In this document: one piece after another, positions 43,376 through 52,763 of the stretch
Position numbering within the stretch: the first letter of the stretch is position 1
Layout: every line of letters starts with the position of its first letter
From: Limnohabitans sp.
GTDB lineage: Bacteria > Pseudomonadota > Gammaproteobacteria > Burkholderiales > Burkholderiaceae_C
Assembly (NCBI GenBank): GCA_030158125.1
Contig: JAOATL010000015.1
Span: 186,001-250,000, forward strand
Reading direction: 5' to 3'
DNA length: 64,000 nucleotides
Notes under the pieces: generated by a model
Seen by the model: only the letters and a program-made list of their open reading frames with translations
Database searches by the model: none
What the model was told of the DNA's origin: nothing
Translations under genes and position numbers: made by a program

Positions 43376-44235
43376 ACATCGATGCGGCAAAAGTAGGGCG
43401 CGTGGGCGTGCCCCTGAAGTCACAGACCCCAGCTGCCAAGCGTCGCTGGGGGGCGCCCTTGAACCAACCCATGGTTCAGTGGCAAGGCCGTCGTGTGTGG
43501 TTGATCGGGGCCTCTAGCGGCATCGGTTTGGCGTGTGCCAAAGCCTTGCATGCGGCAGGTGCGCATGTGGTGATTTCTGCACGCGAGCTGGGTGTGGTGG
43601 CAGAGTGGGCCGACACATGCAAACAACAAGGTCATGCCATTGGTTTGTTGCCATTGGATGTGACCGACCCCTTGCAAGTTCGGTACGCCATGCGTCAAGT
43701 CGTGGCCATGGGGCCTTTGGACATGGTACTTTATTGTGCCGGGCATTACCGTGCGCAGCGGGCAACGGCCTTTGATTTGACCGACATGTTGCGGCACCAA
43801 GAGGTGAACTACAACGGTTTGCTGCGCGTGCTCGACGTGGCCCTGCCGGTGCTGCTGCAGCAAGGCTTTGGTCATGTGAGTCTGGTGAGCAGTGTGGCGG
43901 GTTGGCGCGGTTTGCCCAATGGTTTGGCTTACGGCCCCACCAAGGCTGCCGTGACACATTTGGCAGAAACTTTGTACATGGATTTACAAGACAAAGGGAT
44001 TGGCGTGAGTTTGATCAACCCTGGCTTTGTGGCCACACCGCTGACTGCGCAAAATAATTTTCAGATGCCAGCCTTGATGTCGCCAGAGGATGCGGCCAAA
44101 GCCATGTTGCAGGGCTGGGCCGAGGGCTTGTTTGACATTCATTTTCCCAAGCGATTCACGCTTTGGCTGAAGTTGCTGCGACTGCTACCCTACCGTTTGT
44201 ATTTTGCCTTGGTACGCCGTTTTACAGGATTGTGA
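43372..44235 (+). CDS. Short-chain dehydrogenase/reductase
   Basis: An NAD(P)-dependent oxidoreductase, 287 residues. The nucleotide motif is WLIGASSGIGLACAKALHAA at about 44-63, then LYCAGHYRA, serines in VSLVSSVAG, and catalytic YGPTK (Tyr and Lys) at about 184-188. LINPGFVATPLT follows. A hydrophobic C-terminus suggests membrane contact. An N-terminal extension of about 35 residues precedes the fold. It overlaps DUF3833 and is followed after two bases by the NTF2-like gene. Confidence 0.9.
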   Translation: MNIDAAKVGRVGVPLKSQTPAAKRRWGAPLNQPMVQWQGRRVWLIGASSGIGLACAKALHAAGAHVVISARELGVVAEWADTCKQQGHAIGLLPLDVTDPLQVRYAMRQVVAMGPLDMVLYCAGHYRAQRATAFDLTDMLRHQEVNYNGLLRVLDVALPVLLQQGFGHVSLVSSVAGWRGLPNGLAYGPTKAAVTHLAETLYMDLQDKGIGVSLINPGFVATPLTAQNNFQMPALMSPEDAAKAMLQGWAEGLFDIHFPKRFTLWLKLLRLLPYRLYFALVRRFTGL

Positions 44236-44237
44236 AC

Positions 44238-44678
44238 ATGGACAACAGCGCGCGACAACGTTTTGCACAAATAGCACACTACTTTGAAACACTCACGCCG
44301 CAAAGCGTGTCTGTGCTGAAAGACCACTACAGCGCATCCGCGCGTTTCAAAGATCCTTTCAACGACGTCACTGGGGTGCCAGCCATTGAGAAAATTTTTG
44401 AGCACATGTTTGCGTCACTGCACCAACCGCGTTTTGTGATCACAGGCCAAGTGGTCGATGGCCACCAAGCATTTTTAACCTGGGAGTTTCGTTTTCACTT
44501 CAAGCGGTTTGACACGCAAACGCCACAAGTGGTGCTGGGCACCAGCCATTTGGTGCTGGATGCTCGGGGGTGCATCAGCTTGCACCGCGACTATTGGGAT
44601 GCGGCCGAAGAGCTCTACGAAAAATTGCCTGGCGTTGGCCTATTGATGCGTTGGCTCAAAAAAAGGGCCAACAGTTAA
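44238..44678 (+). CDS. NTF2-like (SnoaL-type) protein
   Basis: A 146-residue NTF2-fold protein, the last gene of the lipid cluster. It shows the pocket pattern HYSASARFKDPFNDVTG, HQAFLTWEFRFHFK and HRDYWDAAEELYEKLP. These proteins bind or isomerise small hydrophobic molecules. The ATG at 44238 lies two bases after the SDR stop. Its stop codon sits in the loop of the terminator of the opposing GST gene. Confidence 0.85.
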   Translation: MDNSARQRFAQIAHYFETLTPQSVSVLKDHYSASARFKDPFNDVTGVPAIEKIFEHMFASLHQPRFVITGQVVDGHQAFLTWEFRFHFKRFDTQTPQVVLGTSHLVLDARGCISLHRDYWDAAEELYEKLPGVGLLMRWLKKRANS

Positions 44679-44691
44679 AAGGCTGTTGGCC
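44657..44691 (-). terminator. Intrinsic terminator of the GST gene, overlapping the NTF2-like 3' end
   Basis: A perfect 9-bp stem, ggccaacag (44666-44674) with ctgttggcc (44683-44691), closes an 8-base loop. On the minus strand it is followed by three C-side bases and a run of eight T. Thus it serves the minus-strand GST gene even though it occupies the last codons and stop of the plus-strand gene. Confidence 0.85.
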
Positions 44692-44712
44692 GACCGCAAG
44701 TAGCTTTGCGTA

Positions 44713-45327
44713 TTAGGCCGGCAAGCTGTCAATGAAACTGGGTCGCTGCATCAACTTGGCATAGAGCTTGTCAAGATTGGGATACGTTTCGCGCCATTGA
44801 ATGCTTGGAAAACGGAAATCCAAATAACCCACCGCACAGCCGACAGCGATGTCCGACAAGCTCAGGTGTGAGCCTGAACAATAGGCCTTGTCGCCCAGGC
44901 CCTGCGACATGGCGCGCAGCGACTCTGAAATTTTGTGCAGTTGGCGGTCAATCCATGCTTGGCTGCGTTGTTCGGCTGGGCGATGTGGCCAAACGGCCTC
45001 CATGCGTGCCAGTAACGCCGCGTCTAACAGTCCATCTGCCAAGGCTTCCCAGGTTTTGACTTCGGCGCGTTCACGGCCGTTGCCAGGAATCAATTTGCCA
45101 ACAGGCGACAAGGTGTCCAGGTACTCCACAATGACGCGGGAATCAAACACGGCTTCGCCGCCTTCCAAAACCAAACATGGGACTTTGCCCAAAGGGTTGG
45201 AGGCATGGATGGTGGTGTTTGCAGACCACACATCTTCCACCACCATTTGGTAGTCAAGTTTTTTTTCTGCCATCACGATGCAAACCTTGCGGACGTAAGG
45301 GCTCGTAGGTGAACCAATCAATTTCAT
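44713..45327 (-). CDS. Glutathione S-transferase family protein
   Basis: A cytosolic glutathione transferase of 204 residues. The N-terminal thioredoxin-fold domain has MKLIGSPTSPYVRKVCIV and NPLGKVPCLV (cis-proline), with the glutathione contact ESR-like segment FDSRVIVEYLD. The C-terminal helical domain has LSLSDIAVGCAVGYLDFR. The ATG at 45327 is the family start; the longer frame from 45402 adds unrelated residues. It is divergent from purB across 104 bases. Confidence 0.92.
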   Translation of the reverse strand: MKLIGSPTSPYVRKVCIVMAEKKLDYQMVVEDVWSANTTIHASNPLGKVPCLVLEGGEAVFDSRVIVEYLDTLSPVGKLIPGNGRERAEVKTWEALADGLLDAALLARMEAVWPHRPAEQRSQAWIDRQLHKISESLRAMSQGLGDKAYCSGSHLSLSDIAVGCAVGYLDFRFPSIQWRETYPNLDKLYAKLMQRPSFIDSLPA

Positions 45328-45365
45328 GTGTTTGTTCTTGTAAAAATCGTCAAAAGCGCTTCTAA

Positions 45366-46838
<1,473 letters not shown>

Positions 46839-46853
46839 GCGAGTCATCTCAGC

Positions 46854-47414
46854 ATGGCCCTTAAATCCACCATCTACAAAGTCAATCTTTCCATTGCAGA
46901 CATTGACAACAGTTACTACGCCGATCACGCGCTAACCTTGGCGCGCCATCCCAGCGAAACCGACGAGCGCATGATGATTCGCTTGTTGGCCTTGGCGCTC
47001 AATGCGTACAAACTTCAAAGTGACTTGAATGGCGATGGCGTCTTAGCGTTTGGCGCGGGTTTGTCCGATCCTGACGATCCTGATTTGTCGCTACGTGACT
47101 TTACAGGTCAAACCCGCTTGTGGGTGGAGGTTGGGCAGCCTGAAGACAAACCCTTGAACAAAGCTTGCCAAAAGTCTGACGCTGTCATGGTGTATTGTTT
47201 TAACCATGCCGCAGAGGTGTGGTGGCGTGGCATTGAAAGCAAGTTGTCGCGCATGGACAAGTTGCAAGTGTGGCGTGTGCCGACGGAGGCCAGTCAGGCG
47301 TTGGCCAAATTGGCCGAACGCAGCATGCAAATTCAAGCCACCGTGCAAGAAGGTGCGCTTACCTTAAGCAACAGCAAAGACAGCGTGCACCTCGAAGTGG
47401 TGCGCTGGAAATAA
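46854..47414 (+). CDS. yaeQ: YaeQ family protein
   Basis: A 186-residue cytoplasmic protein of the YaeQ family, with a PD-(D/E)XK-like fold and unknown role. It opens with the family start MALKSTIYKVNLSIADID and shows RHPSETDERMMIRLLALAL, LWVEVGQPEDKPLNKACQKS (the putative nuclease-like centre) and ends VHLEVVRWK. It follows purB closely and may be cotranscribed. A converging gene ends 28 bases after it. Confidence 0.93.
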   Translation: MALKSTIYKVNLSIADIDNSYYADHALTLARHPSETDERMMIRLLALALNAYKLQSDLNGDGVLAFGAGLSDPDDPDLSLRDFTGQTRLWVEVGQPEDKPLNKACQKSDAVMVYCFNHAAEVWWRGIESKLSRMDKLQVWRVPTEASQALAKLAERSMQIQATVQEGALTLSNSKDSVHLEVVRWK

Positions 47415-47442
47415 GGCCGTTGAAAACGTGCGCTGAAGGCGA

Positions 47443-47904
47443 TCAGCTTTGAAAGCCCAAGGGCACTTGCGCCTCTGCGGCGGCGCGCGCCAAGTGCCGG
47501 TCTTCTGCGGCCCGCTCGGCATAGCGATTGAAACGCCAAGACGTCCCGTCAACGGTAATTCGGCGCCACACCGTGCGCTTTTCGCCGGGGCTCATTTCAG
47601 TCCACAGTTGCACCTCTTCAAAACTCCGGCCACAACCCTTGCATTCAGGATCGCCTTGAAATGTGGAGCAAATGGCAATGCACGGCGTATCGGGGGTGCT
47701 GGCATACCAAGCTTGCCAAGCTTCTGCCGCCGCCAGTGGCAAGGTGTATTCATCGGCTTCTTCTTCTTTGTAATAGACCATGAGCGCGTAAATCTCTGCC
47801 AGTGCTCGTAATTCGCGCGGCAATGTCACCCCGTCCGGAGAGGGGTTCTTTTGGCGCCAGTAATTGATCGCCGCTTCGATGTCAGTGATGTGGATGCCAG
47901 CCAT
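47443..47904 (-). CDS. DUF3717-DUF1289 fusion protein
   Basis: A 153-residue protein of two small domains. The N-terminal DUF3717 part (about 1-70) has ITDIEAAINYWRQKNPSPDG and LAEIYALMVYYKEEEADEY. The C-terminal DUF1289 part (about 72-120) has four cysteines in PCIAICSTFQGDPECKGCGR and WTEMSPGEKRTVWRRI, a probable zinc or Fe-S site. Function unknown. Downstream of its start the 150-base gap to the next plus-strand gene holds a 12-bp palindrome gcaggcgcctgc (47990-48001). Confidence 0.85.
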   Translation of the reverse strand: MAGIHITDIEAAINYWRQKNPSPDGVTLPRELRALAEIYALMVYYKEEEADEYTLPLAAAEAWQAWYASTPDTPCIAICSTFQGDPECKGCGRSFEEVQLWTEMSPGEKRTVWRRITVDGTSWRFNRYAERAAEDRHLARAAAEAQVPLGFQS

Positions 47905-48054
47905 GAGGTCTTTAGAGAAGGACCGGAATCATAGCGTTTTGTGAAAGCACTTGGCGCCTTGCTTGAATTGCAAGCCATTGAAGGCGTCGGCAGGCGCCTG
48001 CGTGCATAAGATCTGTTCATGAGTACCGCTTTGGTGCTCAAAACAGGAATCAAC

Positions 48055-48339
48055 ATGTACAAAACAACTCAATTTTCAAACGCGCTGCAATTGGACTTTT
48101 GGCCCGCTGCGATGGGAGGCTTCGCTTTGGATGTCTCTCAGGCGTTGGGCCATCACTTGCTTTGGGGCATGACAAATTTTGGCGTTGCTGCTGATGCAAA
48201 CCTCTATTTTCATCCCCACTTCGCCCGCGAAACTGAATCAATTGAGCTTCAACTTTTACCAACTCTGCCACTCATCCCAGAGGTCGAAAGCGTTGGCATC
48301 GCAACGCCTCTTGCGCCGCTGGTCTTCGATTATTTTTAA
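48055..48339 (+). CDS. Hypothetical protein, first gene of the PLA2-like island
   Basis: Not recognised. It has 94 residues, MYKTTQFSNALQLDFWPAA at the start and PLAPLVFDYF at the end, no clear signal peptide, and moderately hydrophobic, acidic composition with several aromatic and histidine residues (ALGHHLLWGM). The ATG at 48055 follows a ribosome site (caggaatc) and is preferred to the in-frame ATG at 48019. It is followed 24 bases later by the phospholipase A2-like gene. It could be a partner or chaperone for that protein, but this is guesswork. Confidence 0.55.
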   Translation: MYKTTQFSNALQLDFWPAAMGGFALDVSQALGHHLLWGMTNFGVAADANLYFHPHFARETESIELQLLPTLPLIPEVESVGIATPLAPLVFDYF

Positions 48340-48363
48340 TTTAACGCACACAAGGAATACGCT

Positions 48364-48768
48364 ATGCAAGTTTGCAATACGGCTGAAACACAACAAGTTT
48401 GGGGTCAAGGTTTTTGGGATTTTTTCAAGTTTGAATCAGGCACCTCAAGCGGTGTCCGAAACGATGGCCAGCCACTTGGCGCAGGCTGCGGTACGGCCTT
48501 GTTGGACGGGTTGGTACCCGATGTGATGTTTGGCATCAACTTGCAGTCCGCTTGCGCCGCACACGACAACCGTTACAACATGTGCGGTTTTGAAAAATCT
48601 GCGGCCGACAATTTGTTGCACGATGATATTTTGGTGTCTTGTGAGTCGCAGGGGGGCAACGGGCTCTTGTGTGCGGTCATTGCAACGTCTTATGGCTTTG
48701 GCGTTAGTTTGGGTGGCGGTAAGGCCTATTCCATTTCGCAAGAAAAAGTTTGTTTTGAAATGAACTGA
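48364..48768 (+). CDS. Phospholipase A2-like protein
   Basis: A 134-residue protein with the core of the phospholipase A2 fold. Gly41-Cys42-Gly43 (AGCGTALLDGLVPD) resembles the glycine-rich Ca-binding stretch. The catalytic helix pattern C-x2-H-D-x2-Y-x2-C is present as C64, H67, D68, Y71 and C74. Five further cysteines (4, 42, 93, 103, 130) suggest disulfides, so the protein is probably exported, although no typical signal peptide is seen. Known family members hydrolyse the sn-2 acyl bond of phospholipids. The neighbours are unknown genes, so a secreted enzyme or a toxin are both possible. Confidence 0.65.
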   Translation: MQVCNTAETQQVWGQGFWDFFKFESGTSSGVRNDGQPLGAGCGTALLDGLVPDVMFGINLQSACAAHDNRYNMCGFEKSAADNLLHDDILVSCESQGGNGLLCAVIATSYGFGVSLGGGKAYSISQEKVCFEMN

Positions 48769-48769
48769 C

Positions 48770-49390
48770 ATGACATCACCTTTGCACATGTCGTTATCAG
48801 CCTGCACTGTTGCAAAGGTGACGCCCTTGTGGCGCCACTTTTGCTTGATGTTGCTCGCTCTTTTCATGCCGTATGCGCAGGCCGGTACCACAGAGTTGTT
48901 CAATGGCGTGCCCATTGATTTTGGTGAAACCTTTCTTCATGAAAAACGCGCCTTGCAGTTGCATCGCGTTCTAAGCGCACAACAAACCCTTTGGGTTCGA
49001 GATGCCATGGCAAGAATCGCCGCAACAGTCAATGAAGCGCGGTCTGCATCCCATCAAGAAAGCAATAGCTGGCGAAAAAACACCAGCGCTCAAATGATTG
49101 AATTGAGAAATGCGCTGGATGCTTCGGGGGTTGACCCCCGCCTGGGCCTGGCAGTCAAGCAAATACACAACTGGCACGTCAGCGCCAGTTACATTCAGTT
49201 TGAGGTGGACTACTACATGCCCAGTCATGTGGGGCAGTCGCCAGAAATTTACAGAGACAGTTACAGCGTTTCAAAAACAGCCACTGACTGGCATTTCAGT
49301 GGCCACCCCACGGCCACACCCATTGGCAAATTGAGTTGTCAATTTGTCAACGCCTTGTGGGTGTGTCCAGCATCACCCCTCAGACCTTGA
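48770..49390 (+). CDS. Hypothetical exported protein, third gene of the PLA2-like island
   Basis: Not recognised. It has 206 residues with a signal-like segment (HFCLMLLALFMPYAQA, cleavage near residue 38; translation may instead start at residue 7, MSLSAC). The mature part has a helical stretch (HRVLSAQQTLWVRDAMARIA) and ends with two cysteines (KLSCQFVNALWVCPAS) that could form a disulfide. It starts one base after the PLA2-like stop, so the two are cotranscribed and might interact in the periplasm. Confidence 0.6.
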   Translation: MTSPLHMSLSACTVAKVTPLWRHFCLMLLALFMPYAQAGTTELFNGVPIDFGETFLHEKRALQLHRVLSAQQTLWVRDAMARIAATVNEARSASHQESNSWRKNTSAQMIELRNALDASGVDPRLGLAVKQIHNWHVSASYIQFEVDYYMPSHVGQSPEIYRDSYSVSKTATDWHFSGHPTATPIGKLSCQFVNALWVCPASPLRP

Positions 49391-49461
49391 TGTGTCCCAC
49401 GCCGAGTGTCCGGTCCGGTGCTTGGCGCAGCGCTCGTCGTGGGCTCGGTTCTTGGGCGCGT

Positions 49462-51045
49462 TTATCGCTCTTGCCGCTCCAAGAGTTGTTCGCGCAACAG
49501 GCCCTGTGCAAACCGCAAGCGAGCATCCACAATGGACGCTTCAATGTGGTCTGATGCTGGCGCGTTCAATCGACGGGAGGCATCTTGTGCGGCTCTAAAG
49601 CGATCAACAGCGGCACCAAAATCCATGCGAGCCAATTGTGCTTCACCTTCCGCCCTTAAAGATGCCAAGGGCCGACCTTGCGCCGCCAGGGCCGTGGCCA
49701 ATACCTGCCATGCCTGTGCATCCTGATGGTTTTGAAGCATCCAACGTTGCAACGCTGAGATGGCTTGTGCCAAGGTTTGCGAGGTTTCCGCATGGGGGGA
49801 TGAAACCTGTAAACGCGCACTGGCTTGTGCCAGATAAATCAATTCAGGCCTCTGCCACAAGCTGTTAGGTTGCACTGCCACATGACGGAGTGCATGCAGC
49901 ACGCCGCGCATGTCGTCCTCTTTGAACGCCAGTTCTGCTTCAAGCAACTGAATCAGCCGTTTGGTGGAGGCATGCCTGGCCGAGGCTTGTTGCAAGCGCG
50001 GTAACAAGGCGCGTGCTTGTGCCATGTCACGCAGCTGCATCCAAGACAAGCAAGCCCCATACAAAATGCCGATTTGTTTGGCGATAGGCTGTTTGGCCAC
50101 ACTGGCATCGGCGGCTTCCTGCCCCCATGCCCGCAAAGCGTCTACGCCAGGTTGTGCAAACACACGTGCTCTGGCAGACATCATGGCCTGCACCAAATCC
50201 TCATTCAGAGGCGTCGCACGAGGTGCTTGCAATTGCTGACGGGCTTGCATGTCTGCCATGCGTTCACTGCTCAGTGGATGGCTGCGCAAATATGGAAACG
50301 CGCCGTTGTCATTCAGGCTAGATGCTTGCTGCAATTTGCCAAACATGGTGACAAAACCTTGCGTGTCAAAGCCGGCGTCAGACATGACGCCATAACCAAT
50401 TCGATCAGCTTCGCGTTCCATCTCGCGAGAAAAATTCAATTGGGACTGCGCAGCCATCGCTTGTCCGCCCACAATCATGGCCTGAGCACCTTGCGGACTT
50501 TTGCTGGCAGCCAACATCCCCAAAATCATGGCGCCAATAAGCCATGGCGTCATGCGGGCCTGATCCCCCATTGATCGAGAAATATGCCTTTGCGTGACAT
50601 GACTCAGCTCATGTGCCATAACCGATGCCAACTCATCGCGTGTCGTCACCACGCTGATCAAGCCTAAGTGGATACCGAGATACCCTCCTGGCAATGCGAA
50701 AGCGTTGACGGAACGATCGCGACCTATCAATATTTTCCAAGCAAAGCGATCTTGCAACTCGGCAGACATTTCACCTCGCGATTGCGCGCCTTTGACCAAA
50801 GCTTGCCAAATGTGATGCAAATACTCATCTAGGACAGGATCTTCCAAATAATCGGGGTCGCGATAAAGCTCGCGCGCAATGCGATCACCTAGCCTTCGTT
50901 CGGCCGCGAGGGTGATGTCGGCGCCATCTCCCAAGGCGGGCAAATTAGAGGTGCTGACGGGCAGCTGCGACCACACCGGGGTCAGCAGCATCGACAAGGC
51001 CACAATGGCCATCAGCGGTTTGGATTTGGCAGTCAGAAGCTTCAA
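49462..51045 (-). CDS. M48-family metalloprotease, BepA/YfgC-like
   Basis: A periplasmic zinc protease and chaperone involved in outer-membrane protein quality control. The 527-residue product has a signal peptide (about 1-26, TPVWSQ), ALPGGYLGIHLGLI, the zinc motif MAHELSHVTQRH (HExxH at about 145-149) and the third ligand in REMEREADRIGYGVM. A C-terminal region of tetratricopeptide-like helices follows, as in BepA. The start is a TTG at 51045 with no ribosome site, immediately after an in-frame stop. The next ATG (51012) would leave a signal peptide without its positive end. Confidence 0.9.
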   Translation of the reverse strand: MKLLTAKSKPLMAIVALSMLLTPVWSQLPVSTSNLPALGDGADITLAAERRLGDRIARELYRDPDYLEDPVLDEYLHHIWQALVKGAQSRGEMSAELQDRFAWKILIGRDRSVNAFALPGGYLGIHLGLISVVTTRDELASVMAHELSHVTQRHISRSMGDQARMTPWLIGAMILGMLAASKSPQGAQAMIVGGQAMAAQSQLNFSREMEREADRIGYGVMSDAGFDTQGFVTMFGKLQQASSLNDNGAFPYLRSHPLSSERMADMQARQQLQAPRATPLNEDLVQAMMSARARVFAQPGVDALRAWGQEAADASVAKQPIAKQIGILYGACLSWMQLRDMAQARALLPRLQQASARHASTKRLIQLLEAELAFKEDDMRGVLHALRHVAVQPNSLWQRPELIYLAQASARLQVSSPHAETSQTLAQAISALQRWMLQNHQDAQAWQVLATALAAQGRPLASLRAEGEAQLARMDFGAAVDRFRAAQDASRRLNAPASDHIEASIVDARLRFAQGLLREQLLERQER

Positions 51046-51144
51046 GGAGGGTTACCGACTTCTAAGGTGAATCTGAACACCGTATCATGCGCGATCTGCG
51101 TCAAGCTTTTGTAAATGGTTTTCACCAGTCTTTTCTTCACAACC

Positions 51145-51654
51145 ATGACCCCATCTTCGCCTAACTCGTCATCGCCCCTAACCCACTTTGATGCCCAAGG
51201 CCAGGCGCACATGGTGGACGTCGGTGCCAAAGCGTCAACGCACAGAGTGGCTGTGGCAACGGGGTCCATCCACATGTTGCCCGCCACGCTGGCACTGGTG
51301 CAATCTGGCACTGCAAAAAAAGGCGACGTCTTGGGCATTGCCCGCATTGCCGGCATCCAAGGTGCCAAGCGCACGGCCGATTTGATTCCGCTGTGCCATC
51401 CCTTGGCGTTGACCCGTGTGGCACTAGAGTTTGACATTCCCGCATCGGCGGCAGTGCCGACCATTGTGTGCCGCGCCACAGCCGAAACGGTGGGTCAAAC
51501 CGGTGTAGAAATGGAAGCCCTGACCGCCGTCCAAGTGGCCTTGCTGACCATTTATGACATGTGTAAAGCCGCGGACCGCGGCATGACCATCACCGATGTG
51601 AAATTGCTAGAAAAGCAAGGTGGCAAATCTGGACATTGGACTGCGAGTAAGTAA
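51145..51654 (+). CDS. moaC: Cyclic pyranopterin monophosphate synthase
   Basis: Converts the MoaA product, 3',8-cH2GTP, to cyclic pyranopterin monophosphate in molybdenum cofactor synthesis. The 169-residue product has the MoaC core: [20 protein letters not shown] at about 14-33, [49 protein letters not shown] and [20 protein letters not shown]. The ATG at 51145 is chosen over an alternative codon at 51115. It is divergent from the bepA-like gene. No other moa gene lies in this window. Confidence 0.95.
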   Translation: MTPSSPNSSSPLTHFDAQGQAHMVDVGAKASTHRVAVATGSIHMLPATLALVQSGTAKKGDVLGIARIAGIQGAKRTADLIPLCHPLALTRVALEFDIPASAAVPTIVCRATAETVGQTGVEMEALTAVQVALLTIYDMCKAADRGMTITDVKLLEKQGGKSGHWTASK

Positions 51655-51676
51655 GTACTTGCAATTTGGTGGGTGT

Positions 51677-52729
51677 TTAATGCGTGTGTCCGTGATGCAC
51701 ATCGGGAACATGTGCGTGGCCATGTGTCAGTTGTTCGTGCTGATGTAAGTGGCTGTGTGCACCCATTGGCATGTGGGGGTGAACGTGGTTGTGGTGCCCA
51801 TCGTCATGCACATGAGCGTGCTCATGTGCATGCGCTTGGTGTGTGTGCGCATGTGCGTGGGCCTCCAACAGGTGCAGCAAAACACCTGCCAGCATCAACA
51901 GGCCTGCTGTGATCATGAGCCCACTGACAGACCTATCGCCAAAAGCAAAGGCGCCCATGGCACCGATGAAGGGCGCGAATGCAAAAACGGAGCCCGTGCG
52001 AGCAGCACCAAAAGTGCGCTGCGCCAACAAATAAAAGCGCAGGCTTAAGCCATACCCCGTAGCGCCAACCGCCATTAAACCCAGCGCCTTGAGGACAGAA
52101 GGCGCAGGTTCATGTGACAACACCGCCAGCACGAAGGTACAAGCTGTGCCCAGCAAAGATTTGAACAGCACCACCTGTCCTGGGTCTCGATCGGCCAGGC
52201 CCCGGGACAGGGTGTTGTCAACGCCCCACGCCGCAGTGGCCAGTGTGACCGCCAACAAACCCCAAAGCTGAACTTGGCCCAACGCGCCTTGTTCAATGAC
52301 CAATACCGCACCACCGATCAGCAATAGAAAAACAGCAGTGGCAACACGTCTGTCCAAGGTTTCGTCATACCAGAGCCATGCCAAGATGACTGTGAACACT
52401 GCCTCCAATGTGAGCATCAATGACGCACTTGCGCCGCTGGTGTGTTGAAGCCCCCAGGCCAAGGCCACAGGGCCGATGACGGCACCCGTTCCGGCGATGG
52501 CAAGGAGTCTGAGTCCGTCCTGTTTTTGGAGGCCAGCTTCTTCAGTAGCGGGTTTTTTCAAAACCCAGGCAACGATGGCCGACCCGGTATAAAGCATTGC
52601 GGCCGTTGTGAAGGCGCCAATGCCTTGGCCCAGATACTGGACCATAGGGGTACTCAAACCAAACAGTGCAGCCGCCAGCAAGGCCAGCAGTCCACCTTTG
52701 AGCGCCGGGTGCGTTGACACGTAGGTCAT
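51677..52729 (-). CDS. EamA transporter with a histidine-rich C-terminal tail
   Basis: A ten-helix DMT-superfamily inner-membrane transporter, 350 residues. The first EamA repeat begins GGLLALLAAALFGLSTPMVQ. The last helices end near residue 288 (LLMLAGVLLHLLEAH). The final 62 residues are a tail with 25 histidines (repeats of HAH, HEH, HSHLHQH, HHGHTH), a probable cytoplasmic or periplasmic metal-binding region. This suggests transport of, or control by, Zn, Ni or Co. The tail is the only clearly unusual feature. It ends 22 bases from the moaC stop, converging. Confidence 0.9.
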   Translation of the reverse strand: MTYVSTHPALKGGLLALLAAALFGLSTPMVQYLGQGIGAFTTAAMLYTGSAIVAWVLKKPATEEAGLQKQDGLRLLAIAGTGAVIGPVALAWGLQHTSGASASLMLTLEAVFTVILAWLWYDETLDRRVATAVFLLLIGGAVLVIEQGALGQVQLWGLLAVTLATAAWGVDNTLSRGLADRDPGQVVLFKSLLGTACTFVLAVLSHEPAPSVLKALGLMAVGATGYGLSLRFYLLAQRTFGAARTGSVFAFAPFIGAMGAFAFGDRSVSGLMITAGLLMLAGVLLHLLEAHAHAHTHQAHAHEHAHVHDDGHHNHVHPHMPMGAHSHLHQHEQLTHGHAHVPDVHHGHTH

Positions 52730-52763
52730 GGCTCAATGACCCGTGACATAGGACGCAATGATC

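Noticed and set aside
51030-51060. Ribosome-site-like caaggagg on the plus strand at 51043-51050
   Set aside because: No plausible plus-strand gene starts within range; it is antisense to the 5' end of the bepA-like gene.
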